A stretch of DNA of 20,642 nt, from assembly GCA_022839045.1 (NCBI GenBank), contig JALHDI010000056.1, positions 1 through 20,642 of the forward strand, given 5' to 3'. Below the pieces are notes generated by a model. It was not told where the DNA came from, searched no databases, and saw only the letters and a program-made list of their open reading frames with translations. How positions within the stretch are numbered: position 1 is the first letter of the stretch; the number at the start of each line of letters is the position of its first letter. The translations under genes were made by a program, and so were the position numbers. Below are positions 20,305 through 20,642 of this stretch, piece by piece. The DNA comes from Sporomusaceae bacterium (lineage in GTDB: Bacteria; Bacillota_C; Negativicutes; Sporomusales_B; UBA7701).

Positions 20305-20335
20305 GGCCTGTTGCCGTGCCCTGGCGCGGGGCGCG

Positions 20336-20356
20336 CAGCCGGATGATAGCCGGCTG
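20336..20356 (+). terminator. Hairpin after msrA (weak terminator candidate)
   Basis: CAGCCGG (20336-20342) and CCGGCTG (20350-20356) form a 7-bp stem around ATGATAG. No T run follows, so its activity as an intrinsic terminator is doubtful. Confidence 0.3.
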
Positions 20357-20371
20357 TGTCCGCTGGGACGA

Positions 20372-20401
20372 TTGGACGGACAGCGGTTTTTATGGTATAA
20401 T
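20372..20401 (+). promoter_or_regulatory. Sigma-A-type promoter for ssrA (tmRNA)
   Basis: The -35 is TTGGAC (20372-20377) and the -10 is a perfect TATAAT (20396-20401), with an 18-bp spacer. Transcription should begin near 20408. This leaves a leader of about 56 bases that RNase P would remove to make the mature tmRNA 5' end. Confidence 0.82.
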
Positions 20402-20463
20402 GATTCTCGAAGCGAATATTCCGTTGGCTTGGCGCCACATTGCGAGCGCCCGGAGGATAATTC

Positions 20464-20642
20464 GGGGGCGTACTGGTTTCGACAGGGGTTGTTGTGGCAT
20501 GGGTAGCGAGCCGGGGTTCCATCTGCCCGTCAAGACGGTGGGACAAAGTTAACTGCCAACGAAGAATACGCTTTAGCAGCTTAATGCTAACGTCCTACCT
20601 ACGCTCGTCCCGTGGCCTAGGATAGGGCGTCACTTAACGGGA
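20464..20642 (+). ncRNA. ssrA: Transfer-messenger RNA (tmRNA), 5' part, cut by the window edge
   Basis: tmRNA rescues stalled ribosomes and tags the incomplete protein for proteolysis, together with SmpB. The 5' end GGGGGCGTACTGGTTTCGAC is the standard acceptor-stem and D-loop-like start. The resume codon is GCC at 20555-20557 and the tag reading frame ends with TAA at 20582-20584. It encodes ANEEYALAA, whose final ALAA is the usual degradation signal. Pseudoknot sequence follows, and the 3' half with the T-arm and CCA end lies outside the window. The 5' boundary at 20464 is inferred from the acceptor stem. Confidence 0.95.

Overview
The window is a GC-rich bacterial chromosome segment built around two blocks that are linked in many Bacillota. 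The first is the lower-glycolysis operon gap-pgk-tpiA-gpmI-eno. The second is the series secG - carboxylesterase - rnr - smpB - ssrA, which covers protein export, RNA decay and ribosome rescue. Several features suggest an anaerobic, probably spore-forming member of the Bacillota: the gene order, strong AGGAGG-type ribosome binding sites, sigma-A-like promoters with 17-18 bp spacers, a K+-dependent membrane pyrophosphatase, a DUF1540 remnant and a sigma-K-like promoter. A high-GC clostridial or Negativicutes (Sporomusa-like) lineage is my best guess, but no 16S rRNA is present to prove it.

Layout. Positions 1-5658 hold the glycolytic genes, starting inside gap and ending at a perfect 11-bp terminator hairpin after eno. 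A hairpin with a U-rich tail separates gap from pgk. Positions 5820-6749 hold a cysteine synthase-like gene with an altered substrate-loop motif. Positions 6881-7176 hold secG behind a good promoter. The normal secG-esterase link is then interrupted by about 4.9 kb: a membrane pyrophosphatase (hppA), an alanine/glycine:cation symporter, and a small unit preceded by a sigma-K-like promoter that encodes a short ORF and a beta-rich, cysteine-containing protein of possible spore-surface type. Positions 12106-15645 hold the tightly packed esterase - hotdog thioesterase - rnr operon.

The rnr-smpB link is interrupted by about 3.4 kb. This block holds a Tat-exported DUF362 lipoprotein, a LarA-like (nickel-pincer-type) isomerase homologue, a reverse-strand pair made of a 57-residue ORF overlapping a nitroreductase, and a 5'-truncated DUF1540 gene. 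Next comes smpB with its own promoter and terminator, then msrA, then ssrA (tmRNA). The tmRNA has a strong promoter and a readable tag, ANEEYALAA, and runs off the right edge.

The conserved genes supply core carbon flux and translation quality control. The inserted blocks add ion energetics, sulfur and redox chemistry, and uncharacterised functions. The items I would look at first are the LarA-like/DUF362 pair, the sigma-K-like spore-type unit, the 57-residue Cys ORF, and the truncated DUF1540 gene.
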